Source: Streptomyces katrae
GTDB lineage: Bacteria; Actinomycetota; Actinomycetes; Streptomycetales; Streptomycetaceae
Length of the DNA: 64,000 bases
Assembly (NCBI RefSeq): GCF_000717655.1
Contig: NZ_JNZY01000033.1
Location: 17,878-81,877 of the forward strand
Direction of reading: 5' to 3'
A model generated the notes under the pieces. The model did no database searches and had not been told where the DNA came from. It saw only the letters and a program-made list of their open reading frames with translations. The position numbers were made by a program, and so were the translations under genes. Each line of letters begins with the position of its first letter. Within the stretch, counting starts at the first letter, position 1. Shown here in pieces: positions 38,284 through 45,897 of this stretch.

Positions 38284-39273
38284 TCACAGCCCCGCCACCC
38301 GGGCCAGCCGCTCGAACGAGTCCAGCAGCGCCACGCGGTCGTACGTGGACGTGGTGACCAGCAGCTCGTCCGCGCCGGTCAGCTCGGCCACCTCGGCGAG
38401 TTGCGCCGCGACCTGCTCCTCGGTGCCGTGGACGTGCCCGGCGAGGCCGCCCTCGTACAGCTCCCGCTCCTTCGGGGTCATGGCGAGGGCCTCGACCTCC
38501 TCCGCCGGGCGCAGCGCCGGGAAGCTGCCCCGGGTGCGGGAGTACGCGAGGGACCACGCCTCCGGGACCAGGATGCGCCGGGCCTCCTGCGGGGTCGGCG
38601 CCACGGCCACCGTCCCGGAGATCATCACGTACGGCTCCGAGCCGCCGGCCGAGGGGCGGAACTCCTCACGGTAGCGCCCGATGACCTCCGTGACCCGGCC
38701 CCGGGCCCGCAGGTCGCCCACCACCAGCGGCAGTCCGGCCCGGGCCGCGATCCCGGCGCCCTCGCCGGTGGCCAGCACGTACGCCGGTATCCGCAGCCCC
38801 TCCGCGGGGCGGGCGTGCACCTGGGGGTGCGTCTGCTGGGTGCCGTCGAGCCAGCCCAGGAGCTCCGCCAGCTGCTCCTCGAACCGGTCGGCGTCCCCGG
38901 TGTCCCGGCCCAGCGCCCGGCGGATCCCGCCGGTGAAGCCGACCGAGCGGCCGAGCCCCATGTCGATCCGGCCCGGGAACAGCGACTCCAGGACCCCGAA
39001 CTGCTCGGCGACCACCAGCGGTTGGTGGTTGGGCAGCATCACCCCGCCGGTGCCGACCCGGATCCGTCGGGTGGCCCCGGCGACGGCCGCGGCCAGGACG
39101 GCGGGCGCGGAGCCCGCTACTCCGGGGACGCTGTGGTGCTCGGACACCCAGAAACGGTGGTAGCCGAGCCGCTCCGCCGCACGGGCGAGCTCCACGGTGT
39201 CGCGCAGGGCCTGCGGGGCGGGGTGCCCCTCGCGGGTGCGGGACCGGTCGAGGATGGAGAGTTTCCGGATCAC
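38284..39273 (-). CDS. LLM-class flavin-dependent oxidoreductase
   Basis: 329 residues, luciferase-like TIM barrel of the MsnO8-type group. Motifs: SILDRSR near the start, [46 protein letters not shown], and [12 protein letters not shown], plus [10 protein letters not shown] in the barrel C-terminus. It probably uses reduced FMN to oxidise an unknown substrate. The GTG start at 39273 has no strong ribosome-binding site. It is divergent from the HAD phosphatase gene with 53 bases between starts. Confidence 0.87.
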   Translation of the reverse strand: MIRKLSILDRSRTREGHPAPQALRDTVELARAAERLGYHRFWVSEHHSVPGVAGSAPAVLAAAVAGATRRIRVGTGGVMLPNHQPLVVAEQFGVLESLFPGRIDMGLGRSVGFTGGIRRALGRDTGDADRFEEQLAELLGWLDGTQQTHPQVHARPAEGLRIPAYVLATGEGAGIAARAGLPLVVGDLRARGRVTEVIGRYREEFRPSAGGSEPYVMISGTVAVAPTPQEARRILVPEAWSLAYSRTRGSFPALRPAEEVEALAMTPKERELYEGGLAGHVHGTEEQVAAQLAEVAELTGADELLVTTSTYDRVALLDSFERLARVAGL

Positions 39274-39326
39274 ACAAGGCTGTAACGCACACGCGCCGAA
39301 ACGATTCCCTGCCTACTCTGGCCTGC

Positions 39327-39821
39327 ATGAGTGACAGCAACCACCGTCCGCCGCTGGCCGTCTTCGACATCGACAACACCCTGGCCGACACCGACCACCG
39401 CCAGCACTTCCTGGAGCGCCGTCCCCGGGACTGGGACGGCTTCTTCGGCGCGGCCCCGGCCGACCCGCCGCTCGCGCGCGGGGTGGCGCTGGCGGTCGGG
39501 CAGGCGGCCGACTGCGAGGTCGTGTACCTGACCGGGCGCCCGGAGCGGTGCCGCGCGGACACGGAGGAGTGGCTGGACCGGCACGGGCTGCCCGAGGGGC
39601 GGGTGTGGATGCGCGGGAACCAGGACCGCAGGCCGGCCCGGACCACCAAGCTGGAGGTGCTGCGGCGGATCGCCCGGGGCCGCGAGGTGCGGATGCTCGT
39701 GGACGACGACGAGCTCGTCTGCCAGGCGGCGCGCGCCGCGGGCTTCAAGGTGGTCCTGGCGGACTGGGCTGCGGAGGCGCCGGAGCTCGAGTCCGCCCAG
39801 GAGGGCGAAGGCCGCACCTGA
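39327..39821 (+). CDS. HAD-superfamily phosphatase, acid-phosphatase-like
   Basis: 164 residues. HAD motif I DIDNTLADT, motif II VYLTGRPE, a lysine region ARTTKLEVL and motif III LVDDDELV, all intact. It resembles the phosphatase domain of polynucleotide kinase-type HAD proteins (Pnkp/swiss army knife group), though no kinase half is present. TACTCT lies seven bases before the ATG, with no ribosome-binding site, suggesting leaderless translation. Confidence 0.82.
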   Translation: MSDSNHRPPLAVFDIDNTLADTDHRQHFLERRPRDWDGFFGAAPADPPLARGVALAVGQAADCEVVYLTGRPERCRADTEEWLDRHGLPEGRVWMRGNQDRRPARTTKLEVLRRIARGREVRMLVDDDELVCQAARAAGFKVVLADWAAEAPELESAQEGEGRT

Positions 39822-39909
39822 CGCCGGCGCTCGCGGTCTTTCCGCTCTTCCTCGGTGGCGGGCCGCGCCTCGTCGGCCACGGCCCTGCCCGCGGGCCGGT
39901 GCCCGCCGC

Positions 39910-40515
39910 CTACCGGACCAGCGCGAAGGTAGCGGCTGCGACGGCCCCGCCCACGGCAGCGCCCACGAGGACCTGGGCCAGGGTGTGGTCCTTGAGCTCG
40001 ACCCGGGACCAGCCGACGACGGCGACCACCGCGTAGGCGAGGAGCACCCAGGGCCCGTACGTCATGGTGAGCATCGCGACGCTTCCGGAGGAGACGGCGG
40101 CATGCACGCTGATCTTCCAGGCAGGGGTCACGGCGAGGAGGGCCGCCAGGGTGACCAGCATGGCCGCGATCAGCGCAATCATGGTCCGGGGTGCGCTGAA
40201 GGCACCCAGCAACGCGATACCGGTGGCGACCGAGCCGATGATGAAGGTCATCACGATGATGCGCTGCTGCCGCTGGCCGACGTGCCGGTCGGCCCAGCGG
40301 CCGCGGCGGATGCCGTACTTGATGAAGGCCAGCGGAATGACCGCGGCGAACAGGCAGCCGAGGAGCCCCCATCCGATCCCGGCGAAGCGGCCGGTGTGCC
40401 AGCCGATGAGGACGGTGTCGGCGATGATCCACGTCTTGGGATCGAGACCGTCGGTGACCAGGCGCGCGGCGCGGGACTCGTCGGGCCGGGTGACCGGGGT
40501 GATCGTGGTCGTCAC
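39910..40515 (-). CDS. PAP2-like membrane protein, last gene of the XRE cassette
   Basis: 201 residues with about five transmembrane helices. The C-terminal half resembles phosphatase PAP2: a KISVHAAVSSGSV segment in place of the PSGH motif and SRVELKDHTLAQVLVG matching the SR-x5-H motif with its catalytic histidine. The first KxxxxxxRP motif is not clear, so lipid phosphatase activity is uncertain. Its GTG overlaps the stop of the MAB_1171c gene as GTGA, so it is translated with it and is part of the same cassette. Confidence 0.72.
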   Translation of the reverse strand: MTTTITPVTRPDESRAARLVTDGLDPKTWIIADTVLIGWHTGRFAGIGWGLLGCLFAAVIPLAFIKYGIRRGRWADRHVGQRQQRIIVMTFIIGSVATGIALLGAFSAPRTMIALIAAMLVTLAALLAVTPAWKISVHAAVSSGSVAMLTMTYGPWVLLAYAVVAVVGWSRVELKDHTLAQVLVGAAVGGAVAAATFALVR

Positions 40516-41681
40516 GCCGTCGTCTCCTTGCTGGTCGTGGTGAGGAACGCGTCGGCCACGGGGGAGTGGTAGACCCGGGCGAGCTGCATGAGCCGCGAAA
40601 CCTCTGTGGCGAAGTCGAGTTCGTCGATTCCGACGGGGCCCGGCTCCTGGGTGCTTCCGGCGGGCAGGGCGCCGCGGGCCTTGCCCTCGCGTGCTGCTCG
40701 CATCCAGAGGGCTTCGGCCGCCGGACTCGTCGCCGGGTCGAACCCTGCCTGCCGCGCGGCGCGCTGCGCCCGCTCGCGTACGTCGTCGTCGGCGTAGGCG
40801 TCGAGGGCCAGGGCGGCGTCGCGTATCTCGATCACCCGCCGGTACAGCCGCAGGCGGGGGCTGCGCAGGAGCCCGGTCCTGAGGACGATGTCGGGAGTGA
40901 CCGCGGTCAGGTCCTGCCACAGCGGCTGGAGCTGCCGGTGGTGCCGGCCGTCCTGGACGGTGCGCCAGGCCACGCCGAACGCGGGGATGCTGCTTCCGAC
41001 GAGGATGAAGCCGATCGCGACGTACTTCAGGGCATCGGTGGCGTTGTCGACCGCGATGTCGCCGGTGCTGTCCGTGAGGCCGGCGACACGGCTCGTCATG
41101 TACCCGGACCGCACCAGGGTGTAGAGGACGCCGACGGCGGTTCCGATGCCCATGAGGCGTACGCCGGTCCGCAGCCACCGGGCACTGGCGTGCCGCGCGC
41201 TGCCCCAGAAGAGCCAGGTGGCGGTGGCCATCGCGATGCCGAGGTAGGTGACGAAGACGAGGTAGTAAGCCGTGGCCCAGCCGTTGCCCGCGCTCTCCTC
41301 GAAGAAGTCGGTCATCTCGTGGGGCCGCGGCACGAAGAAGACGAAGAGCACCGCCATGGCCGTCATCGCGGTCAGGGCGACGTAGTGGCGGGCTCGCAGC
41401 CGACGGCCGGTCTCCGGCCGGGCGATGGCGACGACGAAGTCGACGACCGCGCCGGCCGCGATCACGCCCAGCCAGTGCTTGACGAGGGTGGACAGGTTGT
41501 TGACTCCCGCCCGGTCGTCCAAGGCGTGCATCAGCCCGGGGAGACGGAGCGTCATGGAGAGGGTCAGGGCGGCGAACGCCATCCACAGAGCTCGTTGCTT
41601 GACGGTGCGGACGGCTGAGGGGACCCGCCAGGCCGTCACCGCCCAGAGCATGCCCAAGACGGCGATTTCGAGGTGCTTCAC
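40512..41681 (-). CDS. MAB_1171c-family putative transporter
   Basis: 389 residues: about seven transmembrane helices in the first 250 residues (VKHLEIAVLGMLWAVTAW as helix 1; RHYVALTAMTAMAVLFVFFVP; TAYYLVFVTYLGIAMATATWLFWG), then a cytoplasmic helical tail of about 140 residues. Labelled transporter in databases without direct evidence; seven helices with a cytosolic tail could equally be a sensor. The GTG start at 41681 lies one base after the stop of the HEXXH gene, and its stop overlaps the PAP2-like gene. The family repeatedly accompanies XRE and HEXXH genes in Streptomyces. Confidence 0.8.
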   Translation of the reverse strand: MKHLEIAVLGMLWAVTAWRVPSAVRTVKQRALWMAFAALTLSMTLRLPGLMHALDDRAGVNNLSTLVKHWLGVIAAGAVVDFVVAIARPETGRRLRARHYVALTAMTAMAVLFVFFVPRPHEMTDFFEESAGNGWATAYYLVFVTYLGIAMATATWLFWGSARHASARWLRTGVRLMGIGTAVGVLYTLVRSGYMTSRVAGLTDSTGDIAVDNATDALKYVAIGFILVGSSIPAFGVAWRTVQDGRHHRQLQPLWQDLTAVTPDIVLRTGLLRSPRLRLYRRVIEIRDAALALDAYADDDVRERAQRAARQAGFDPATSPAAEALWMRAAREGKARGALPAGSTQEPGPVGIDELDFATEVSRLMQLARVYHSPVADAFLTTTSKETTA

Positions 41682-41682
41682 T

Positions 41683-42378
41683 TCACGACCACGTGTTTCG
41701 AACGGGGTGCCCGAGGGCGTCATGGAGGCGTACGAGACGGTCCTCGGCCTCGCTGGAGGTCGAGTGCGTCGTGTAGCGGCCGGCCCGCTCGTGGATGAGC
41801 GTGGCCAGGGTCTCTGCCTGTCGCTCCTGCGGGCTCGCGAACTTGCTCCGCCCCATGAGGTGCGCCAGGCGGTCGATGTCGAGGCCGAGTTCCTCGTCGA
41901 TCGATTCGGTCATGCGGGCCACGCTCCTGATCCGGGCCGCCTCGGCGCGGATGATGGAAGCCACGGGGAGGTCGGGGCGGTCGAGACCGGAGACGGTCGT
42001 CTGGGTGCGCGCCAGCAGGTGGTGGAAGTGCTCGGAGGCGCGGGCGATCTCGTCCTCGGACGGCTGTGCCGGCAGGTCGAGTTCGGGAGCGACGTGACCG
42101 AGCAGCATGTGGGAGATCTCGTGGAGGACGATCTGCACCTTGAGGATCTCCGCCGCGACGGCGTCGTAGAAGACGAGGTCCGCGACCTCCAGGCCGAGCC
42201 AGATCCCGCAGGGCAGGGCCGGGTCGGGAGGCCCGTCGAGAGGCAGCAGGATCAGCGGCCGGCCGCGCTGCTCGGCTATGCCCGCGCAGAAGACCTCGAG
42301 GTCGAACGGTTGGGGGATGACGAGTTGGTCGGCAACGGCGGTGCACTCCGCATCGGCGCGCTTCCACCACCGCCGCAT
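41683..42378 (-). CDS. HEXXH metallopeptidase-like protein (ImmA/IrrE type)
   Basis: 231 residues, soluble. An HEISH motif (residues 86-90) in VQIVLHEISHMLLGH fits a zincin active site, as in ImmA/IrrE proteins that cleave a cognate XRE repressor. Downstream are long helices (SEHFHHLLARTQTT, SIIRAEAARIRSVARMTESID). ATG 42378 follows GGGGAG. It sits between the XRE gene, 178 bases upstream, and the membrane-protein gene. Protease action on the XRE protein is inference from ImmR/ImmA of ICEBs1. Confidence 0.78.
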   Translation of the reverse strand: MRRWWKRADAECTAVADQLVIPQPFDLEVFCAGIAEQRGRPLILLPLDGPPDPALPCGIWLGLEVADLVFYDAVAAEILKVQIVLHEISHMLLGHVAPELDLPAQPSEDEIARASEHFHHLLARTQTTVSGLDRPDLPVASIIRAEAARIRSVARMTESIDEELGLDIDRLAHLMGRSKFASPQERQAETLATLIHERAGRYTTHSTSSEAEDRLVRLHDALGHPVRNTWS

Positions 42379-42556
42379 AGCCGCACTCCCCGCCCGTCAG
42401 CTCTCTCCGGCGTGGAGCTCAACTGCTCCATGCCGTTCGCTTGCTTCGCACTCCTGATCGGCTCGAGGGTAGCCGGAAGCGTGCGGTGGCGGAAAAAGGG
42501 CGTATCGACAGACCGAAACACGCTTGTTTACGCGGGTCGTGTGGCTGAATCGCGTC

Positions 42557-43072
42557 TCACGATTCCTTGGGGCGGCGACGGCGGGGCTTCACGTCCGGCA
42601 GCCCTTCGGCCTTCCGGAGCTGCTTGATCAAGCCGGTGACGGACCTCATGGACCCGGCGGACAGCCCACTGAGGCGGAAGGCCGCGGCCTTGACCTGCTC
42701 GTCCTCCAGGACCTGGGCGAACTCGTCGGCCGCGGCGGCCTTGCCCATCTCCTCCCGAAGCCGCGAGATCCTCTCCTCGATCCGCTGCTCGATCGCGTCG
42801 GCGTTCTCGCCGTCGGCGAGGTATCCGACGGTGACGCCGAAGAAGTTGGCGATCGCGCGGATCGAGTCGATGCCGGGGTTCGGATTGTTGTTCAAGCGGA
42901 TGGTCTGGACCGTGCCGTGCGAGACGGAGGGGCCGGGCATCTGCTTCGTTCCGTCGGCGATCTCTTGGTACGTGTACGGACCGCGGCCCGCCGGGTGGAT
43001 CGTCTCGATCAAGAAACCGAGGCGGTCGCCCATGGTGTCTCGCCGGCCGGTGGGGGTCTCCTCACCCATCAC
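42557..43072 (-). CDS. XRE-family regulator of the membrane-protein cassette
   Basis: About 171 residues. Residues about 15-90 form an XRE-type HTH (YTYQEIADGTKQM, VSHGTVQTIRLNNNPNPGIDSIRAIANFFGVTVGYLAD) followed by a helical, charged C-terminus (EQRIEERISRLREEMGKAA) that may form a coiled coil, and a basic tail (PRRRRPKES). Several starts are possible: GTG 43078, GTG 43072, ATG 43069 or ATG 43033; 43072 has the best spacing from GGGAG. It is the first gene of the cassette, and dyads lie in its leader and promoter. Confidence 0.78.
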   Translation of the reverse strand: MMGEETPTGRRDTMGDRLGFLIETIHPAGRGPYTYQEIADGTKQMPGPSVSHGTVQTIRLNNNPNPGIDSIRAIANFFGVTVGYLADGENADAIEQRIEERISRLREEMGKAAAADEFAQVLEDEQVKAAAFRLSGLSAGSMRSVTGLIKQLRKAEGLPDVKPRRRRPKES

Positions 43073-43103
43073 CGTCACTGCTCCCGTCTACTGCTGGGTC
43101 CCC

Positions 43104-43121
43104 TGGTCCACTGCTGGACCA
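43104..43121. promoter_or_regulatory. 18-base perfect dyad in the XRE leader
   Basis: TGGTCCA-CTGC-TGGACCA, 7-4-7 geometry, about 32 bases upstream of the XRE start. It could be an operator or an mRNA hairpin near the ribosome-binding site. A partial echo (CTACTGCTGGGTCC) follows next to it. Confidence 0.5.
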
Positions 43122-43132
43122 CCACCCTCATT

Positions 43133-43148
43133 ATCTACCGGCCTAGAT
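43133..43148. promoter_or_regulatory. Operator-like dyad A (ATCTA-N6-TAGAT)
   Basis: ATCTA-CCGGCC-TAGAT. On the minus strand it includes TAGATAAT, a plausible -10 for the XRE gene, so binding would autoregulate. Same arms and spacing as the dyad at 43289-43304. Confidence 0.6.
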
Positions 43149-43248
43149 GGATCTCGCCACACAGTGCAACGAAGTCCGTCTACCCGGCTAGCGGACACCG
43201 GTGAAAGTGACCCACGCCACGTCGGTGCACGCGCACCTCGCCAGTCGC

Positions 43249-43279
43249 TTGACAGGGCGTATGAGGGACGACGTATGTT
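43249..43279 (+). promoter_or_regulatory. Candidate plus-strand promoter upstream of the cassette
   Basis: TTGACA (43249-43254) with TATGTT (43274-43279) 19 bases later. The hexamers are good but the spacer is long. It points away from the XRE gene, into a region without a gene, and would start just at dyad B. Confidence 0.35.
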
Positions 43280-43288
43280 CATCCAGCC

Positions 43289-43304
43289 ATCTAGTGCGCT
43301 AGAT
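43289..43304. promoter_or_regulatory. Operator-like dyad B (ATCTA-N6-TAGAT)
   Basis: ATCTA-GTGCGC-TAGAT, embedded in a longer perfect CATCTAG-TGCG-CTAGATG (43288-43305). It lies at the expected start of the plus-strand transcript. A weaker relative, GTCTA-CCCGGC-TAGCG, is at 43178-43193. Confidence 0.6.
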
Positions 43305-43355
43305 GCAACGGGGCTCAACGCTCGACGCTTCACGTCTAGCTCACTGAGCCGCCGT

Positions 43356-43378
43356 CGCGCCCCCTTGCCGGGGGCGCG
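43356..43378 (+). terminator. Strong hairpin downstream of dyad B
   Basis: CGCGCCCCC-TTGCC-GGGGGCGCG, a perfect 9-bp GC stem with a 5-base loop and no T-run. It could end a short (about 90-base) plus-strand transcript or act as a backup terminator for the sigJ operon on the minus strand. Confidence 0.5.
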
Positions 43379-43395
43379 ATGCCCCGGGAGCTGGA

Positions 43396-43446
43396 CCGCC
43401 CCGGCCGTGGGCTGGGGGACGGGGGTCCGCAGCCCACGCGGGGCGG
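43396..43446 (-). terminator. Terminator of the sigJ-oxidoreductase operon
   Basis: A long two-part hairpin 26 bases after the sigma-factor stop: outer stem CCGCCCC/GGGGCGG and inner stem CGTGGGCTG/CAGCCCACG, with a small internal bulge. No T-run. Confidence 0.7.
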
Positions 43447-43471
43447 TCGGCTTGCCGGTGGGAGCAAGAGC

Positions 43472-44368
43472 TCACCGCAGGGTGAGCGGGGTCTCGGATT
43501 CGACGCGGGACAGCTTCTCCGGATTGCGGACGTAGTACAGGCCCGTGATGCGTGCGTCCTCGACACGGATCGCCAGGATGCCGTCGATCTCGCCGTTCAG
43601 ACGCAGGACGAGTGCCGGGTTGCCGTTGACCACGGTGGGGTCGCTGGTGAGCGCGCCTCCGTTCTTGCCGGCGCCGCCGATGATGAAGCGGGCCACCTTG
43701 TCCGCGCTGATGATCGGCCGCGGCGCGGCCTGCTTGATGCCGCCGCCGTCGCTCACCAGGACGGCCTCGGGGGCGAGCACGTCGAGGAGGCCCTGCAGGT
43801 CCCCGGTGTCGAGCGCACGCCGGAACGACTCCAGGACCGCCCGGGTCTGGCTCGGGGAGACCACCTCGCGAGGGCGGCGGGCATCGACGTGCCGGCGGGC
43901 GCGGTGCGCGATCTGGCGGACGGCCGCCGGGCTCTTGTCGACGGCCGCCGCGATCTCCTCGTAGCTGACGTCGAAGGCCTCGCGCAGCACGAAGACGGCG
44001 CGCTCCGTCGGCGACAACGTCTCGAGGACGAGCATCATCGCCATCGACACGCTCTCGGCGAGCTCGGCGTCCTCGGCCACGTCCGGAGCGGTGAGCAGCG
44101 GCTCGGGCAGCCAGGGGCCGACGTACGCCTCCTTGCGGCGGCTCATCGTACGCAGCCGGTTGAGCGCCTGCCGGGTCGTGATCCGGACCAGGTACGCGCG
44201 CTGGTCGCGCACCTGCTCCAAGTCGACCTCGACCCACCGCAGCCAGGTCTCCTGGAGGACGTCTTCCGCGTCGGCCGCCGATCCGAGCATCTCGTAGGCG
44301 ACGGTGAAGAGCAGGTTGCGGTGGGCGACGAACGTCTCGGTCGCCGGGTCGGTGGCGTGGTCGCTCAT
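43472..44368 (-). CDS. sigJ: SigJ/ECF41-type sigma factor with SnoaL-like C-terminal domain
   Basis: 298 residues. Sigma2 (about 12-80; YEMLGSAADAEDVLQETWLRW, then AYLVRITTRQALNRLR) and sigma4 (about 110-170; LSPTERAVFVLREAFDVSYEEIAAAVDKSPAAVRQIAHRARR) are followed by a SnoaL/NTF2-like domain (about 180-295), the hallmark of ECF41 (SigJ-type) factors, where this extension modulates activity in place of an anti-sigma factor. ATG 44368 follows GAGGGCGAG. It lies 50 bases downstream of the FAD oxidoreductase gene, the usual ECF41 partner, and a matching promoter heads that operon. Confidence 0.85.
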   Translation of the reverse strand: MSDHATDPATETFVAHRNLLFTVAYEMLGSAADAEDVLQETWLRWVEVDLEQVRDQRAYLVRITTRQALNRLRTMSRRKEAYVGPWLPEPLLTAPDVAEDAELAESVSMAMMLVLETLSPTERAVFVLREAFDVSYEEIAAAVDKSPAAVRQIAHRARRHVDARRPREVVSPSQTRAVLESFRRALDTGDLQGLLDVLAPEAVLVSDGGGIKQAAPRPIISADKVARFIIGGAGKNGGALTSDPTVVNGNPALVLRLNGEIDGILAIRVEDARITGLYYVRNPEKLSRVESETPLTLR

Positions 44369-44418
44369 GTCTCGCCCTCTCGTTCGTGGGTAGGGGTTCG
44401 ATCTGATCATCTGTCCGG

Positions 44419-45615
44419 TCAGCGGGTGGTCAGTGCCTCGCTGCGCCTGGCTTCCAGCACAGGCTGACGCTTGGCGTCCTTGGCCCAGGCCCACTTGAAC
44501 GAACCGGGGTTGCTCGCCTCGTTGGCCAGCTGCTTGACGGTGCCCCGGCAGATCAGCTCCTTGAGCTTCGCGGCAGGGCGACCGTCGAGGTGGAGCCTCA
44601 TCGCGCGGTCGTTCCTGCGTGCGACCTGGAAGATGCCGGTCCGGCGGCCCAGGCTGATGCACTGGCCGACGAACCCCAGGGCGAGCGGCGCGGGCTGCTC
44701 ACCCGCGATCCGGTTGAGCACGGTGTCGGCGGCGTGTCCGCCCAGCGGCCCGGCGGCCTGGCAGCTCATCCGGAACGGCAGGTCCGACGGCGCCGCCGAA
44801 TCACCGGCCGCGACGATGCGTACGTCGTCCACGCTCGTCAGGGTCTCGTCCGTGAGCAGGCGGCCCACGGCGTCGGTGCTCAGCCCGCTGCGCGCGGCCA
44901 GGTCCGGCACGCCGAACCCGGCGGTCCAGATGGTCACCGTGCTAGGGAGCCTGCGGCCGTCGGCGAGTTCCACGGCATCACGCGTCACCGCCGTCACCTT
45001 CGCGCCGGGGCCTTCGATCACGGTCACACCGAGTGCGGCCAGCCGCTCGGCGACCGAGCGCCGGCCCCGCGGGTGCAGGTAGGGGCCCAGCACGTCGCCG
45101 CAGACCAGGGTCACGGTCCGGCCCGCCTCCGCCAGCTCGGCGGCGGTCTCGATGCCCGTCGGACCGGCTCCGACGACGGTCACCGGAGCCGTGGCGGGAG
45201 CGGCGTCGACGATCTGCCGCAGCTGCCGTGCTTCCTCGAGGTCGGCAAGGGGGTGGGCGAACTCGGCCGCTCCGGGCACGTGCGGGTCGGCGCTGCCGCT
45301 GCCCACCGCGTAGATGAGGTAGTCGTAGCCGACCGCACCGCCGCTCGCCAGGGTCACACGGCGCCCGGCCGCGTCGATCCGCGTCACGGTGTCCACCACC
45401 AGACCGATGCCCTCGGCCAGCACCTCCCGGTAGTCGACGACCGCGTCGTGGGACCCGCCCACCACCTGGTGCAGGCGGATCCGCTCGACGAAGCTCGGGC
45501 GCGGGTTGATCAGAGTGACGCTCACGTCGTCGCGCTGCGTCAGTCGATTGGCCGCCATGACCCCGGCGTACCCGCCGCCGATCACGATCACTTCGGTGTT
45601 CCCGGTCCCGGTCAC
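44419..45615 (-). CDS. FAD/NAD(P)-dependent oxidoreductase (NDH-2-like)
   Basis: 398 residues. First Rossmann motif VIVIGGGYAGVMAANRL, the second nucleotide-binding motif VTVVGAGPTGIETAAELAEAG and the C-terminal FAD motif VRIVAAGDSAAPSD. It lacks the C-terminal membrane helices of canonical NDH-2 and ends with a conserved SRGTVKQLANEASNPGSFKWAWA-like tail. Probably a quinone or disulfide reductase. GTG 45615 is set by AAGGAG. First gene of the sigJ operon, likely transcribed by SigJ itself. Confidence 0.85.
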   Translation of the reverse strand: MTGTGNTEVIVIGGGYAGVMAANRLTQRDDVSVTLINPRPSFVERIRLHQVVGGSHDAVVDYREVLAEGIGLVVDTVTRIDAAGRRVTLASGGAVGYDYLIYAVGSGSADPHVPGAAEFAHPLADLEEARQLRQIVDAAPATAPVTVVGAGPTGIETAAELAEAGRTVTLVCGDVLGPYLHPRGRRSVAERLAALGVTVIEGPGAKVTAVTRDAVELADGRRLPSTVTIWTAGFGVPDLAARSGLSTDAVGRLLTDETLTSVDDVRIVAAGDSAAPSDLPFRMSCQAAGPLGGHAADTVLNRIAGEQPAPLALGFVGQCISLGRRTGIFQVARRNDRAMRLHLDGRPAAKLKELICRGTVKQLANEASNPGSFKWAWAKDAKRQPVLEARRSEALTTR

Positions 45616-45648
45616 GGTGTCTCCTTCGTTTCTTGGCTTCGGCATCAA

Positions 45649-45675
45649 GACACCGCGCGGTCGATCGCTGTGACA
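45649..45675 (-). promoter_or_regulatory. ECF41-type promoter of the oxidoreductase-sigJ operon
   Basis: Reading leftward: TGTCACA (45669-45675), exactly 16 bases, then TGTC (45649-45652). The published ECF41 consensus, as I recall it, is TGTCACA in -35 and CGTC in -10, so this is one base off. It lies about 34 bases upstream of the oxidoreductase start. Confidence 0.65.
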
Positions 45676-45897
45676 GGGTGTGAGCCGGATCACTCCACGC
45701 GCACGAAGTCACCCCCAGGCCCCCGTCCCGGCAGCCCCTGAACGTTCATCAGGGAACGTCCGTCATCGGGACCGATGAGTTTCTCCGCGATCCGCAGTCA
45801 TAGATCATGGATGGTGCGCTGGAGCCGCGACTGCGGTCGCAGCCTGCACCCGATGTGACCTGCTGAGAACCAGACACGAGACACTGAGGAACCTGAG

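Noticed and set aside
33040..39285. A 2081-codon open frame on the plus strand
   Set aside because: Antisense to the UvrA-like and LLM genes and out of frame with the SGNH hydrolase; low-complexity Arg/Pro sequence without motifs.
43088..43333. Small gene on the minus strand upstream of XRE
   Set aside because: It spans the dyads and promoter region, has no ribosome-binding site and no coding bias.
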